From NCBI GenBank assembly GCA_036309765.1, contig JAXJTE010000072.1:1-64000 (forward strand): a stretch of DNA of 64,000 bases, given 5' to 3'. Source of the stretch: Caryophanon sp036309765. GTDB taxonomy: Bacteria > Bacillota > Bacilli > Bacillales_A > Planococcaceae. How positions within the stretch are numbered: position 1 is the first letter of the stretch; each line of letters opens with the position of its first letter. Below the pieces are notes generated by a model, which was not told where the DNA came from, did no database searches, and saw nothing but the letters and a program-made list of their open reading frames with translations. The position numbers and the translations under genes are program-made. Positions 53,355 through 62,056 of the stretch are shown in pieces.

Positions 53355-53368
53355 TGAAAGCGTTTTAT
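53355..53368 (+). promoter_or_regulatory. cre-like site upstream of rocF
   Basis: TGAAAGCGTTTTAT matches 12 of 14 positions of the CcpA consensus. It lies about 85 nt before the arginase start, where catabolite control of arginine breakdown would make sense. Confidence 0.5.
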
Positions 53369-53452
53369 ATTGCGTTTCATGCGTCTTTTTTGTTAATTTA
53401 AAAGTAACGACTTCTCGTTGATGTTGCGAAGGACAAGACAGGGGGACTTAAC

Positions 53453-54340
53453 ATGAAAAAGCTAGCATTACTAGGCGTGCCGATGGATTTAGGGCAGGCG
53501 AGGCGCGGTGTCGATATGGGGCCATCTGCAATTCGCTATGCAGGTGTAGCGGAGCGGCTTAAAAAGCTCGGCTATACAGTGAAAGATTACGGCAATGTAA
53601 CGGTTGATAACGGCACAGCACAAGAAGAAACGCACGGCAATTTAAAAAACTTAATTGCGGTAACACAAACGAGCCGCCGCATTCGAGATGCTGTGAAAAC
53701 GATGCTAGAGGACAATTCGTTTCCGCTCGTGCTCGGTGGCGACCATAGTATGTCGATTGGCACGCTTGCAGCAATTACGGCGCATTACGACAATATAGGC
53801 GTCATTTGGTACGATGCGCACGGTGATTTAAATGTGCCAGCAACGTCACCGACAGGAAATATTCACGGCATGCCACTTGCGGTAAACTTAGGCTACGGGC
53901 ATGACATGTTAACGCAAATTGGCACGCGCAAGCTAAAGACAGAAAACGTCGTATTAATTGGTGTGCGCGATTTAGATGAAGGGGAGCGGGCGTTCATTCG
54001 CGAGCATAATATGTTAGCGTTTACGATGCATGAAGTGGACGTACTCGGCATGGCGGTGGTCATTGAACAGACGCTTGCACACTTAGCGCATACAGACGGC
54101 ATTCATTTGTCGCTCGATTTAGATGCGCTCGATCCGATGTATTGCCCAGGCGTCGGAACACCGGTGCTTGGTGGCTTAACGTACCGCGAAAGTCATTTAG
54201 CGATGGAGTTGCTTGCCGCCTCAACGCGCATCGTGTCTGCGGAGTTCGTCGAAGTAAATCCGATTTTAGATGAGCGTAACAAAACAGCAGAAGTGGCCGT
54301 CGCGCTCATAGCGTCATTGCTCGGTGATACGTTGTTATAG
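53453..54340 (+). CDS. rocF: Arginase
   Basis: 295 residues. Two-Mn ureohydrolase: GGDHSMSIGT, DAHGDLNVP and SLDLDALDP metal-binding motifs are intact. Hydrolyses arginine to ornithine and urea. The start MKKLALLGVPMDLGQARRGVDMGP fits the family and has AGGGGG upstream. No rocD/rocE neighbours. Ends in a terminator shared with the PepSY genes on the other strand. Confidence 0.95.
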   Translation: MKKLALLGVPMDLGQARRGVDMGPSAIRYAGVAERLKKLGYTVKDYGNVTVDNGTAQEETHGNLKNLIAVTQTSRRIRDAVKTMLEDNSFPLVLGGDHSMSIGTLAAITAHYDNIGVIWYDAHGDLNVPATSPTGNIHGMPLAVNLGYGHDMLTQIGTRKLKTENVVLIGVRDLDEGERAFIREHNMLAFTMHEVDVLGMAVVIEQTLAHLAHTDGIHLSLDLDALDPMYCPGVGTPVLGGLTYRESHLAMELLAASTRIVSAEFVEVNPILDERNKTAEVAVALIASLLGDTLL

Positions 54341-54343
54341 CAA

Positions 54344-54373
54344 AAGGCGAGCTGCATAATTGCGGCTCGCCTT
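54344..54373. terminator. Convergent terminator of rocF and the PepSY operon
   Basis: AAGGCGAGC (54344-54352) pairs perfectly with GCTCGCCTT (54365-54373); T-rich on both outgoing sides but short. Confidence 0.75.
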
Positions 54374-54379
54374 CTGTTA

Positions 54380-54838
54380 TTAATCACGGTCTTCTTCTAC
54401 ATATACAACGTCGCCTGTTACTGCGTTTAAGTTAATTGTGTATTCGATTTGCCCGTCTTGGAATTCAATTTCGTAATGTGCACCGTTATAATCTTGGTCT
54501 AGCTCGATATCCGTCATCGTTCCTTTAGCGAGCTGCTTCGCGATGTCGATTGCTTCGTCTGCTGTAATGATGTTCGTCTGTACTTCGCGGAAATCATCGT
54601 CTATTTCGACGTTGCCAGCGCTTGATTCGATGTATTGGTCGTCATCTAGTCTGATGCTGCTTGGCACGCCAACTTTGTTTAACGTATTAGCGACTGCTTG
54701 CTCCACTTGCTGCTCGGCTGCGTCCATTTTCACTTCGATTTGCTGCTCTGCTTGAGGGAATACGGCATTGCCTGCTAGTAATACACCGCCGCCTAAACCT
54801 AATGCTACAATTGGTACTAAAATGAATGTTTTTTTCAT
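54380..54838 (-). CDS. Secreted PepSY-domain protein
   Basis: 152 residues. N-terminal signal or anchor helix (about 5-24), then a charged helix rich in Glu, Ala and Gln, then one PepSY domain (about 88-150: ITADEAIDIAKQLAKGTMTDIELDQ ends in VTGDVVYVEED). The family is thought to inhibit proteases or bind metal at the cell surface. CGGAGG precedes the start. Last of four genes RR-HK-PepSY-PepSY; the 97-nt gap to the previous gene may hold its own promoter. Confidence 0.82.
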   Translation of the reverse strand: MKKTFILVPIVALGLGGGVLLAGNAVFPQAEQQIEVKMDAAEQQVEQAVANTLNKVGVPSSIRLDDDQYIESSAGNVEIDDDFREVQTNIITADEAIDIAKQLAKGTMTDIELDQDYNGAHYEIEFQDGQIEYTINLNAVTGDVVYVEEDRD

Positions 54839-54935
54839 ACTGTTATTCCTCCGTGTCGTTCGTTATTTGTTAACTTCATTATACAAAACGTATATGAGAG
54901 GAACTTTAACGCAACATTAAGATTTGATGAGAAAA

Positions 54936-55457
54936 TTAATCGTCATACACAACGGATAAAATGTCGCCAGTGAGCGCATGAACTTGCATCGTCACTTCCT
55001 GTTCGCCAGACTCTAGCTCGATATCGTAATAGCCGCCGTTTGATGACGCAACAAACTCGATATCTTCAACGGAACCAGCGAAGCGAGCGGTTGCAATGCG
55101 CAATGCCTCGTCGCTCGTAATTTGCGTCGGAGTAGACGGTGATGTCGGCTTCACTTCCTCTTCAGGTGTAGTTTCTTCCTCACGTTCAGCTTCTTGTACG
55201 TCAGCTGCGATTGTTTGCGTGAGCGCGACAATTTGCCCGTGCGCATTTACCGTTGCATCGTATTGCCCGGTCGCATTTGAAAACGTAATCGTAAATGATT
55301 CACCTGCTGCATGACTTTCTAGTACTTCGGCGTTATAAGCTTGTGCAATTTTTTGCTCCGCCTGCTGCAGCGTAATGCGTTCATTCGTTTGCAGTAATAC
55401 GAGCGTCAACACAATGAGCCCGATAGCTGTAACCGTTAAAACAATTAGCTTTTTCAT
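54936..55457 (-). CDS. Membrane-anchored protein with two PepSY domains
   Basis: 173 residues from the ATG at 55457 (GGAGGGAG upstream). One N-terminal anchor (residues 3-23), a first PepSY-like domain (about 28-85), an acidic Thr/Pro-rich linker (EEETTPEEEVKP) and a second PepSY domain (about 112-170). Overlaps the kinase stop codon by ATGA, so translation is coupled. The combination with a YkoGH-like two-component system is also known in B. subtilis (ykoGHIJ). Confidence 0.83.
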   Translation of the reverse strand: MKKLIVLTVTAIGLIVLTLVLLQTNERITLQQAEQKIAQAYNAEVLESHAAGESFTITFSNATGQYDATVNAHGQIVALTQTIAADVQEAEREEETTPEEEVKPTSPSTPTQITSDEALRIATARFAGSVEDIEFVASSNGGYYDIELESGEQEVTMQVHALTGDILSVVYDD

Positions 55458-56770
55458 TGCGGCTCCCTCCATGTGACGTAAATCGTTGTCCCTTCATTGA
55501 CGACGCTTTGTACTGAAATATCGACGTACAGCTTGTCAGCAAGTGCTTTGGCGATTGCTAAGCCGAGCCCGCTTCCACCTGCTTGACGGTTGCGGTGCGC
55601 ATCGACGCGGTAAAAGCGTTCAAATAAATGTGGAATGTGTTCCTCAGCAATGCCAGGACCGAAATCTTGAATCGCAATCGAATGCTCGCTTACATGGATA
55701 ATGACTTCACGCTCGCTATATTTCAGCGCGTTTTCGATGAAGATGAACAGTAGTTGCTGAAGCGGAGCGCGGTAAATGGCCTTCGTTACGTCGTCGCCTC
55801 GTACGACAATGTCGCGTGCATACGTCGTGGCAAGTGGGGCAGTGCTCGCCTTTAGCCACGGAATGAGCGCTGTTTCCTCGATCGTATGTGCAAGTGGTTC
55901 GTTGCGAGCGATGAGCAGCATTTGTTCAATGAGCTCCTTCATATGCTCCGTTTGCGTCGTAATCGCAGTGAGCGCCTCGCCTGTAATCGCTTCGTTTTGT
56001 GTACCTCGTCGCTGCAATAGTTTCGCGTAGCTTTCAATGACAGTTAGCGGCGTTTTCAGCTCATGTGATGCATTGCTAACGAACTGTGCTTGCAAGTCAT
56101 GATGGTGCTGCAGACGTGCCATTAAGTCGTTGTACGTGCTGCTTAGCTGAGACAGTTCATCGCGCGTCGTCGGTTGTTCTAGCTGCAAGTACGAGCCGTT
56201 TTGAATGTTTTGCTGCATCGTGTCGTTTAGCTCATCAATCGGCTTGCGAATGAGGCGGCTAAGCGTTGCGCTCGCTAAATAAATCGGAATGAGCGACAGT
56301 GCCGCGATTACGAGTAAAATGACGCGCAGCAGCTGTAAGTTTTGCGTGACGTCATTTAATGGTTGCACGAGCTGAAGCGTCACTGGCTCACCGTTTACCC
56401 AAATGGCCGCAGTTGCCGCCTGAAGTAGCGATACACCGTCATGCTCGTTTACAGCGTAGCCGACAATATTGCTCGTCGGGTAGTGCGGTGCGTCGTTTCC
56501 TTGAATGAACAGCTTCGTCTCGCCGTTCATATCGGTTACACGAATCGCGCCGTTCGCTGGTAAATAGACGCGTAAAATCGTTGCTGCTTCATCGCGCGTC
56601 GTCGTTTTCGCAAGCAGCGGCAACGCCTTTTCAGTGCGCGACATAAGTTGCTCGTATTCGGTTGAGTATGCCATCTTTTCATAAATGACGTAAATGGCGC
56701 TAAAGCTACAAACGACGATGAGCAGTGTCACAACGGTCGTCAATAAATGAATTTTCGTGCCGAGCTTCAT
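55454..56770 (-). CDS. Sensor histidine kinase (YkoH-like)
   Basis: 438 residues. Membrane helices at about 10-30 and 148-168 enclose a 115-residue external sensor domain; HAMP follows (about 170-222), then HisKA with His236 in SNASHELKTPL and HATPase_c with N-box IFIENALKYS and DFGPGI, GGSGLGLAI. The stimulus is unknown. The adjacent PepSY proteins are presumably secreted partners or targets. Overlaps both neighbours by 4 nt. Confidence 0.9.
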   Translation of the reverse strand: MKLGTKIHLLTTVVTLLIVVCSFSAIYVIYEKMAYSTEYEQLMSRTEKALPLLAKTTTRDEAATILRVYLPANGAIRVTDMNGETKLFIQGNDAPHYPTSNIVGYAVNEHDGVSLLQAATAAIWVNGEPVTLQLVQPLNDVTQNLQLLRVILLVIAALSLIPIYLASATLSRLIRKPIDELNDTMQQNIQNGSYLQLEQPTTRDELSQLSSTYNDLMARLQHHHDLQAQFVSNASHELKTPLTVIESYAKLLQRRGTQNEAITGEALTAITTQTEHMKELIEQMLLIARNEPLAHTIEETALIPWLKASTAPLATTYARDIVVRGDDVTKAIYRAPLQQLLFIFIENALKYSEREVIIHVSEHSIAIQDFGPGIAEEHIPHLFERFYRVDAHRNRQAGGSGLGLAIAKALADKLYVDISVQSVVNEGTTIYVTWREPQ

Positions 56771-57444
56771 TGGCGTTCATCCTTAATGACATAGCCGACG
56801 CCGCGCACCGTTTGTATGCTAGATGGGTCGAGCTTTTGACGTAAGTAGCGCACGTACACATCGACAACGTTCGTATCGCCGTAATAATCAAAGCCCCACA
56901 CAGCGTTAAGCAGTTGCTCGCGTGTTTGTACGTTGTTTTTATTCAATAAAAAATGGTGCAGTAAATCAAATTCACGTTGCGTTAGCTCCACCGTTTCACC
57001 GTTATATGTAACGTCACGCGCCGCTTCATTTAATACAATGCCGTTTGCGCTAATCGTCGTCACGGCAGCTTGCTTTGGCTGGGCGAAGCGTAAATGCGTA
57101 CGAATGCGGGCAAGCAGTTCCTCAAATTCAAACGGCTTCGTAATGTAATCGTTCGCTCCTAAATCAAGCCCTGCTACTTTATCGCTCGTGTCGCTTTTCG
57201 CCGTCAATAAAATAACCGGTGTCATGCGCTCGTCTGTACGAATGCGCTTTAACACGTCTAAGCCATTCATCTCCGGCAACATAATATCGAGTAATACTAA
57301 ATCAAACGGCTGCTCGCGGTACGCAATGAGCCCGTCCGTTCCTGTATGTGCAATCGTCACGTCATAGCCTTCAAATTGCAGCTCAAGCTGTAATACGCGC
57401 GCAATTTGCGGCTCGTCCTCTACGACTAAAATGTGCTGTGTCAT
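56767..57444 (-). CDS. OmpR-type response regulator (YkoG-like)
   Basis: 225 residues. Acidic pair EDE, phosphoacceptor Asp53 (LLDIMLPEMNG), Lys in TKPFEFEELLARI, and a winged-helix domain ending TVRGVGYVI. GGGAGG best fits the ATG at 57444; 57450 and earlier in-frame starts are too close. Divergent from the Asp/Asn-rich lipoprotein gene, with about 150 bp between the two starts. Confidence 0.92.
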   Translation of the reverse strand: MTQHILVVEDEPQIARVLQLELQFEGYDVTIAHTGTDGLIAYREQPFDLVLLDIMLPEMNGLDVLKRIRTDERMTPVILLTAKSDTSDKVAGLDLGANDYITKPFEFEELLARIRTHLRFAQPKQAAVTTISANGIVLNEAARDVTYNGETVELTQREFDLLHHFLLNKNNVQTREQLLNAVWGFDYYGDTNVVDVYVRYLRQKLDPSSIQTVRGVGYVIKDERQ

Positions 57445-57593
57445 ATTCATTCCTCCCATTCCTCTCTATGGTAAAAGATTTCACTGTAAAACCCAACTAA
57501 TTAATTGCGCCGCCTATGCAGGAAATGTTTCATTATGCGTAGAATGTGGGATACGTACAGTAAAACGGAAAGGGGAGAATGGCATGAAAAAAT

Positions 57594-57802
57594 GGTGGAT
57601 GCTGCTGGCGTCGGCATTGCTTACACTTACGCTCGCAGCTTGTGGTGATAACAATATTAATAACAACGACGATGATGATAACGACAATGGCATGTTCAAT
57701 AACGATGACGATAATAACGGTATGTTTGATGACAATGACAATGACCGCGATAACGATAACGATGATGACGATAACGATAATGATGAAGATGACGATGATT
57801 AA
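57594..57802 (+). CDS. Short lipoprotein with an almost pure Asp/Asn tail
   Basis: 68 residues. Lipoprotein signal peptide with lipobox TLAAC (Cys20). The remaining 48 residues are nearly all Asp and Asn with two GMF islands (NGMF at about 35 and 46). The DNA is a run of GAT/GAC and AAT/AAC codons, so it may expand and shrink by slippage. Likely a surface polyanion that could bind cations; no known family recognised. AAAGGGGAG precedes the ATG. It faces away from the YkoGH-PepSY operon and may be controlled with it. Confidence 0.75.
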
Positions 57803-57811
57803 GTTGAATTG

Positions 57812-57851
57812 AAAAAGAGCTATCCGAGGTTATTTTCGGATAGCTCTTTTT
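57812..57851. terminator. Bidirectional terminator between the Asp/Asn lipoprotein and ssuA
   Basis: A 15-bp perfect stem (57812-57826 with 57837-57851) with A-run on one side and T-run on the other. Confidence 0.95.
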
Positions 57852-57856
57852 ATTCA

Positions 57857-58849
57857 TTATTGTTTAGCAGATTCTAAAAACTCTAAGTTCACTAAACCTG
57901 TAATATCATCCTTCGTGCTATACTTCGCTTCTAATGAAATCGTCGCCATTTCTTGTAGTACATCCTCTTTCACTTCAGCAGTTGGTGTTACGCGGTCGAA
58001 CGCTTTCGTTACTTCCTCTTTAGAAAGTGCTTTACCTGTAATTTCTTCAATATGATTTAAAAACAGGTCGATTGCTTCGTCACGATTTTGCTCGATGAAG
58101 TCAACTGCTTGTACGTGCGCACGTAATGCCGCTTCCGTTAACTCAGGGTTGCCGTCAGAGAATTTTTTCGTTGCGACAACGACTGTGTTCGTTGATTCGT
58201 TCCCCCATGCAAACTCATCTGCACCTTCAAGTAAGTTCGCTCCTGCATTTGTTTCGATATTCACACCCCAAGGCTCCTGTGTTGCCGCTGCATCGATTTC
58301 CCCTTGTAAAAATAGTGCGGCTGTATCTGCTGGTGCTTGCTTAATTAATTGTACGTCGTCCGCTGTTAAGCCGGCTTTTTCTAACGTTTTACGTAAGCCG
58401 ATATCTTGTGTTGAACCGAACGTTGGGATGGCGATCTTTTTACCTTTTAAGTCTTCAACCGATTCGATACCTGAATCAGCGCGTGTGACAAGTACTGCAC
58501 CGCCGTTTACCGCTCCAGCAATAATTTCGTGCTGTGGGTTTTTTAAGTATGTGTTCAGTGCAGGTGTTGGACCGACTGTACCGTAATCGACGTTGCTTGT
58601 AGACATTGCCTCCATGAAGCTACCACCGTCTGGGAATGTCGATGTTTTAATTTCCACGCCGTCACCTAACTGCTCTGCGAAGAACCCTTTTTCCAGCGCT
58701 ACGATTGTTGTGATGTGCGTCATGTTCGGGAAGTAGCCGATGCGAATTTCTTCTGCGTCGTTTGTTGCTGTAATTTCCTCTTTGTCGCCACATGCGGCAA
58801 GTGTTAAAGCTGAGAATAATGCTGCTGATAATAACCATTTACGTTTCAT
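57857..58849 (-). CDS. ssuA: Sulfonate/nitrate/taurine-type ABC transporter, binding lipoprotein
   Basis: 330 residues. Lipobox TLAAC with Cys20. The SsuA/NrtA/Thi5-like fold shows IRIGYFPNMTHITTIVALEKGFF, GTVGPTPALNTYL, IAIPTFGSTQDIGLRK and AATQEPWG. The exact ligand (sulfonate, taurine, nitrate or a pyrimidine) cannot be told. No monooxygenase gene of the ssuD kind is nearby. Last gene of the ssuB-ssuC-ssuA operon. Confidence 0.85.
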   Translation of the reverse strand: MKRKWLLSAALFSALTLAACGDKEEITATNDAEEIRIGYFPNMTHITTIVALEKGFFAEQLGDGVEIKTSTFPDGGSFMEAMSTSNVDYGTVGPTPALNTYLKNPQHEIIAGAVNGGAVLVTRADSGIESVEDLKGKKIAIPTFGSTQDIGLRKTLEKAGLTADDVQLIKQAPADTAALFLQGEIDAAATQEPWGVNIETNAGANLLEGADEFAWGNESTNTVVVATKKFSDGNPELTEAALRAHVQAVDFIEQNRDEAIDLFLNHIEEITGKALSKEEVTKAFDRVTPTAEVKEDVLQEMATISLEAKYSTKDDITGLVNLEFLESAKQ

Positions 58850-58861
58850 ATGTAAATCCCC

Positions 58862-59650
58862 CTAGTTTTGTTGAGGCGTGATGCCCCATTTCGTTAATAC
58901 ACGCTTTTCGATTTTGACAAATACGAAGTTGTCGATTAATGTGCCGACAATACCGATAATGATCATAATGCTAAATACTAAGTCCATCGCTTGTAATGAA
59001 CGTCCTAAGTCAAGTAACGTACCTAAACCACCGCTACCTCCTAATAATTCCCCAGCAAGTACAGCACGCCATGCAAGCGCCCATGCGATACGGAAGCCTG
59101 AAATAATTTGTGGCACCGTGGCAGGGAAAATAATTGTACGGAATAAGTGGAAGCCGCTTGAGCCCATCGTTTTTGCGACGCGGATATGAAGCGGTGATAC
59201 ACTTTTAAAGGCTGTGCTGGATGTAATCGTAATCGACAATGTTGCCCCGAGTACGACGATGAAAATAACCGATGATACGCCTAAGCCGAACCATAAAATA
59301 GCGAGCGGGAACCACACGATATTTGGAATTGCTTGCAACGTAGTCACGAAGAAACCAAGTGTTTCGTCGACGATTTTATATTTATAAATTAAGAAGCCAA
59401 GGAATAGTCCGAGGAAAATAGAAATAATAAATCCGATAAACAATCGACTAACGGACACCCATGTTGCTTCTACTAATTGACCTGACATAATGCTTTCGAT
59501 AAATGTTTTAATAATCGTAACGCCACCGTCTTCATTTGGAAGAATGACAGGCGGCCACATGAATGCTGGGAATACTCCTGCTTTAGATATCGCTTCCCAT
59601 ATAGCGATCAGGACTACTAGAAACCCGATCCGTTTTAAGGCTATAATCAC
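58862..59650 (-). CDS. ssuC: Sulfonate/nitrate-type ABC transporter permease
   Basis: 262 residues, about six membrane helices. BPD_transp_1 domain with the ATPase-contact loop VAKTMGSSGFHLFRTIIFPA. The start is set at GTG 59650, 7 nt after GGAGGAG; the coding sequence overlaps the end of the ATPase gene by 68 nt, an unusually long overlap. Confidence 0.88.
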   Translation of the reverse strand: MIIALKRIGFLVVLIAIWEAISKAGVFPAFMWPPVILPNEDGGVTIIKTFIESIMSGQLVEATWVSVSRLFIGFIISIFLGLFLGFLIYKYKIVDETLGFFVTTLQAIPNIVWFPLAILWFGLGVSSVIFIVVLGATLSITITSSTAFKSVSPLHIRVAKTMGSSGFHLFRTIIFPATVPQIISGFRIAWALAWRAVLAGELLGGSGGLGTLLDLGRSLQAMDLVFSIMIIIGIVGTLIDNFVFVKIEKRVLTKWGITPQQN

Positions 59651-60431
59651 TACCAAACTCCTCCTTCAACACTTTTTCCATTTCTTGCTCAAGCTCTTCT
59701 AAAATGCGGTTTTCTAAATGTGTCGTTAAGCTATCAGCCGTACGAGGACGTGCTGCTTGTACGTCGAACATATTTTTAATGCCGCCTGGGCGTGTTTTCA
59801 TTAGAACAATTCGGTCAGATAACACAACAGCCTCGCGAATGTTATGCGTAACGAAAATAATCGTCTTCTTCGTCTCACTCCATAATTTTTCAAGCTCTTT
59901 ATGTAGCACCATACGCGTTTGCTCATCCAGTGCAGCGAATGGCTCGTCCATTAATAAAATTTCTGGGTCCATGACAAGCGCACGGGCAATCGCCACACGC
60001 TGCTTCATCCCACCTGATAATTCATGCGGCTGTGAATGCGCAAATTTCGTTAAATGTACTTTTGCAAGCCATTCCATCGCACGCGCCTCAGCTTCTTTTT
60101 TATCGATTCCTTTAATAAGTAAGCCGTACATAACGTTTTCAAGTACGCTTAACCACGGGAACAAACCTGATTCTTGGAACACGACGATGCGGTCATTGCC
60201 AGGTCCTGTAATTGGTTTGCCGTTAACGAGTAGCTCGCCTGATGTTTGTTGGTCAAGCCCTGCGATAATATTTAGTAGCGTTGATTTCCCACACCCAGAA
60301 GGACCGAGCAGTGAAATGAATTCGCCTTTTTGAATCGTGAAGTCAACGTTATCTAACGCGATCACGGGGTCATTTTTCTTTACGTTGAATGCTTTGTGCA
60401 AATTGTTTAGCACGATGTGATTGGTCGTCAT
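59583..60431 (-). CDS. ssuB: Sulfonate/nitrate-type ABC transporter ATPase
   Basis: 282 residues. Walker A GPSGCGKST, Q-loop FQESGLFPWL, signature LSGGMKQR, Walker B ILLMDEPFAALDEQ and switch His in VTHNI. The last 25 or so residues run into the permease gene in another frame. First gene of the operon, preceded by GGGAGG and by a promoter at 60485-60513. Confidence 0.9.
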   Translation of the reverse strand: MTTNHIVLNNLHKAFNVKKNDPVIALDNVDFTIQKGEFISLLGPSGCGKSTLLNIIAGLDQQTSGELLVNGKPITGPGNDRIVVFQESGLFPWLSVLENVMYGLLIKGIDKKEAEARAMEWLAKVHLTKFAHSQPHELSGGMKQRVAIARALVMDPEILLMDEPFAALDEQTRMVLHKELEKLWSETKKTIIFVTHNIREAVVLSDRIVLMKTRPGGIKNMFDVQAARPRTADSLTTHLENRILEELEQEMEKVLKEEFGSDYSLKTDRVSSSPDRYMGSDI

Positions 60432-60484
60432 TGTCGGCGATCCTCCCTATCTCTTATAAAACATAGTCAAATACTATGAATTGA

Positions 60485-60513
60485 ATGATAGGCTATATTT
60501 CATGTCGCGTCAA
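60485..60513 (-). promoter_or_regulatory. Promoter of the ssuB-ssuC-ssuA operon
   Basis: On the minus strand TTGACG (60508-60513), 17-nt spacer, TATCAT (60485-60490). Confidence 0.72.
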
Positions 60514-60701
60514 CAACTTTTCGGTTTTAAAAATTAAATTTTCTAACATTAAATGAGAATGATGGAGAATCGACTTAAAATAAATGTTAATGTATAATAA
60601 AATTGAATTGTTATTTCCGATGAATTTACGTGGTTTTTAGCGAGAACAGGGCGATTTATAGCGAATTGCCAGTTGGAAAAGAAACGAGCTTGCGGCAATC
60701 A
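60514..60701. other. Intergenic stretch between the divergent ssuB and secG promoters
   Basis: AT-rich. Holds a second plus-strand promoter-like pair (TCGACT, 17 nt, TATAAT ending near 60600). No gene, riboswitch or repeat recognised. Confidence 0.5.
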
Positions 60702-60730
60702 TTGTCAGTCCACTATTTATTTGGTATAAT
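60702..60730 (+). promoter_or_regulatory. Promoter of secG
   Basis: TTGTCA (60702-60707), 17-nt spacer, TATAAT (60725-60730), 38 nt before the secG ATG. Confidence 0.82.
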
Positions 60731-60768
60731 GTAGAACGTTGTGAAGTTTCTATTTAGGGGGTGCTTAT

Positions 60769-60996
60769 ATGCATGAAGTATTAATGGCGCTATTGGTTAT
60801 TGTTTCTTTAGCGATTATCGTTCTAGTTTTATTACAATCTAGTAAAGGTACAGGTTTGTCAGGTGCCATCTCGGGTGGAGCTGAACAACTTTTCAGTAAA
60901 CAAAAAGCACGTGGACTAGACTTAATTTTACACCGCATTACGATTGTGTTAGGTGTATTGTTCTTCGGTTTAGCATTAGCGATTACGAAATTTTAA
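60769..60996 (+). CDS. secG: Preprotein translocase subunit SecG
   Basis: 75 residues with two membrane helices (about 2-22 and 52-72) and the conserved loop LQSSKGTGLSGAISGGAEQLF. Part of the SecYEG channel. AGGGGGTG precedes the ATG. In B. subtilis secG-yvaK-rnr-smpB are adjacent, as here. A weak hairpin (GCGCCT/AGGTGC, about 61010-61038) follows. Confidence 0.95.
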   Translation: MHEVLMALLVIVSLAIIVLVLLQSSKGTGLSGAISGGAEQLFSKQKARGLDLILHRITIVLGVLFFGLALAITKF

Positions 60997-61147
60997 TACG
61001 TACATTATGCGCCTGGCCAGCAAAGCGGTTAGGTGCTTTCTTTTACTCATTTTTTCGCAAGCCCCGAAATGTTAAAAAAGCGCAAATAGCGTACAAATTA
61101 CGTTTTTACGCTTATAATGAATATAGTCGGCAAAGGGGGGCTCGTTA

Positions 61148-61894
61148 ATGAAAACGAATAGTCAGCAACCGTTCTTTTTTGAGGCTGGACGACGCGCTGT
61201 GTTACTATTACATGGCTTTACCGGTAGCTCAGCGGATGTGCGTATGCTTGGACGCTTTTTAGAAAAGCACAGCTATACGAGCTTAGCACCACATTACCGC
61301 GGACACGGTGTTGCACCAGAGGAACTGATCACAACGAACCCATCGCAATGGTGGGCAGACGTTTTAAACGCATACGACGAGTTACGTGAGCGCGGCTATG
61401 ACGAAATTGCCGTTTGTGGCTTATCGCTCGGTGGTGTGATGGCACTGAAGCTTGCGCTAAACAAACCGTTAACAGGCGTTGTTACAATGTGTGCCCCGAT
61501 GACGATGCGCACAACAGAATTGATGTTTGAGGGTGTGCTCAAATACGCAGCGCAATACAAAAGATTGGAAAGAAAAGACGATGCAACGATCGAACGAGAA
61601 GTTGCGGCAATCCGTGAAGTGGGCATGCCGTCACTTGAACAGTTACGTACGTTCGTAGTCGATGTACGCGAACAAGTAGACGAGCTATACACGCCGCTAT
61701 TTGTCGTACAAGCACGTCACGATGAAGTAATCGACCCAAACTCAGCGAACATCATTTTTGATGCCGCTGAATCAACACAAAAACAATTGACATGGTATGA
61801 AGAAGCCGGACACGTCATTACATTAAGTCGTGAAAAAACGCAGCTTCATCATCATATATATGAATTTTTACAAAGTTTAGATTGGCACGATTGA
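61148..61894 (+). CDS. est: Carboxylesterase (Est30/YvaK-like)
   Basis: 248 residues, alpha/beta hydrolase. Oxyanion region LLLHGFTGSS, nucleophile Ser93 in CGLSLGG, Asp in ARHDEVIDP and His in AGHVITL. Cleaves short-chain esters; natural substrate unknown. AAAGGGGGG precedes the ATG. Its stop codon touches the outermost arm of the type A repeat that separates it from rnr. Confidence 0.92.
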   Translation: MKTNSQQPFFFEAGRRAVLLLHGFTGSSADVRMLGRFLEKHSYTSLAPHYRGHGVAPEELITTNPSQWWADVLNAYDELRERGYDEIAVCGLSLGGVMALKLALNKPLTGVVTMCAPMTMRTTELMFEGVLKYAAQYKRLERKDDATIEREVAAIREVGMPSLEQLRTFVVDVREQVDELYTPLFVVQARHDEVIDPNSANIIFDAAESTQKQLTWYEEAGHVITLSREKTQLHHHIYEFLQSLDWHD

Positions 61895-62056
61895 ACGTTC
61901 ATCGCTATAAGCTTGAATGGAAACGTTGCTTGAAACAAGAGGCGGACTCTAGCGGGAAAAGCGTGTGCGTGAGATTACAAGCTCACGCCACGCCCGCGGA
62001 AAGCCTGCCTCAACGTGAAAAGCAACATCAATTGATCGTGAGGAACGATGATTCAA
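61891..62056 (+). repeat. Type A structured intergenic repeat, copy A4
   Basis: Helices from outside in: TTGAA (61891-61895)/TTCAA (62052-62056); TCATCG (61899-61904)/CGATGA (62046-62051); GTTGCTT (61925-61931)/AAGCAAC (62020-62026); GAGGC (61939-61943)/GCCTC (62007-62011); GCGGG (61952-61956)/CCCGC (61993-61997); GCGTGAG (61967-61973)/CTCACGC (61982-61988), extended by GCGTG/CACGC. The fullest copy. Confidence 0.88.

Noticed and set aside
58095..58586. 163-codon plus-strand open frame inside ssuA
   Set aside because: Antisense shadow; no ribosome site.
59704..60333. 209-codon plus-strand open frame inside ssuB
   Set aside because: Antisense shadow of the ATPase gene, whose motifs are all intact on the minus strand.
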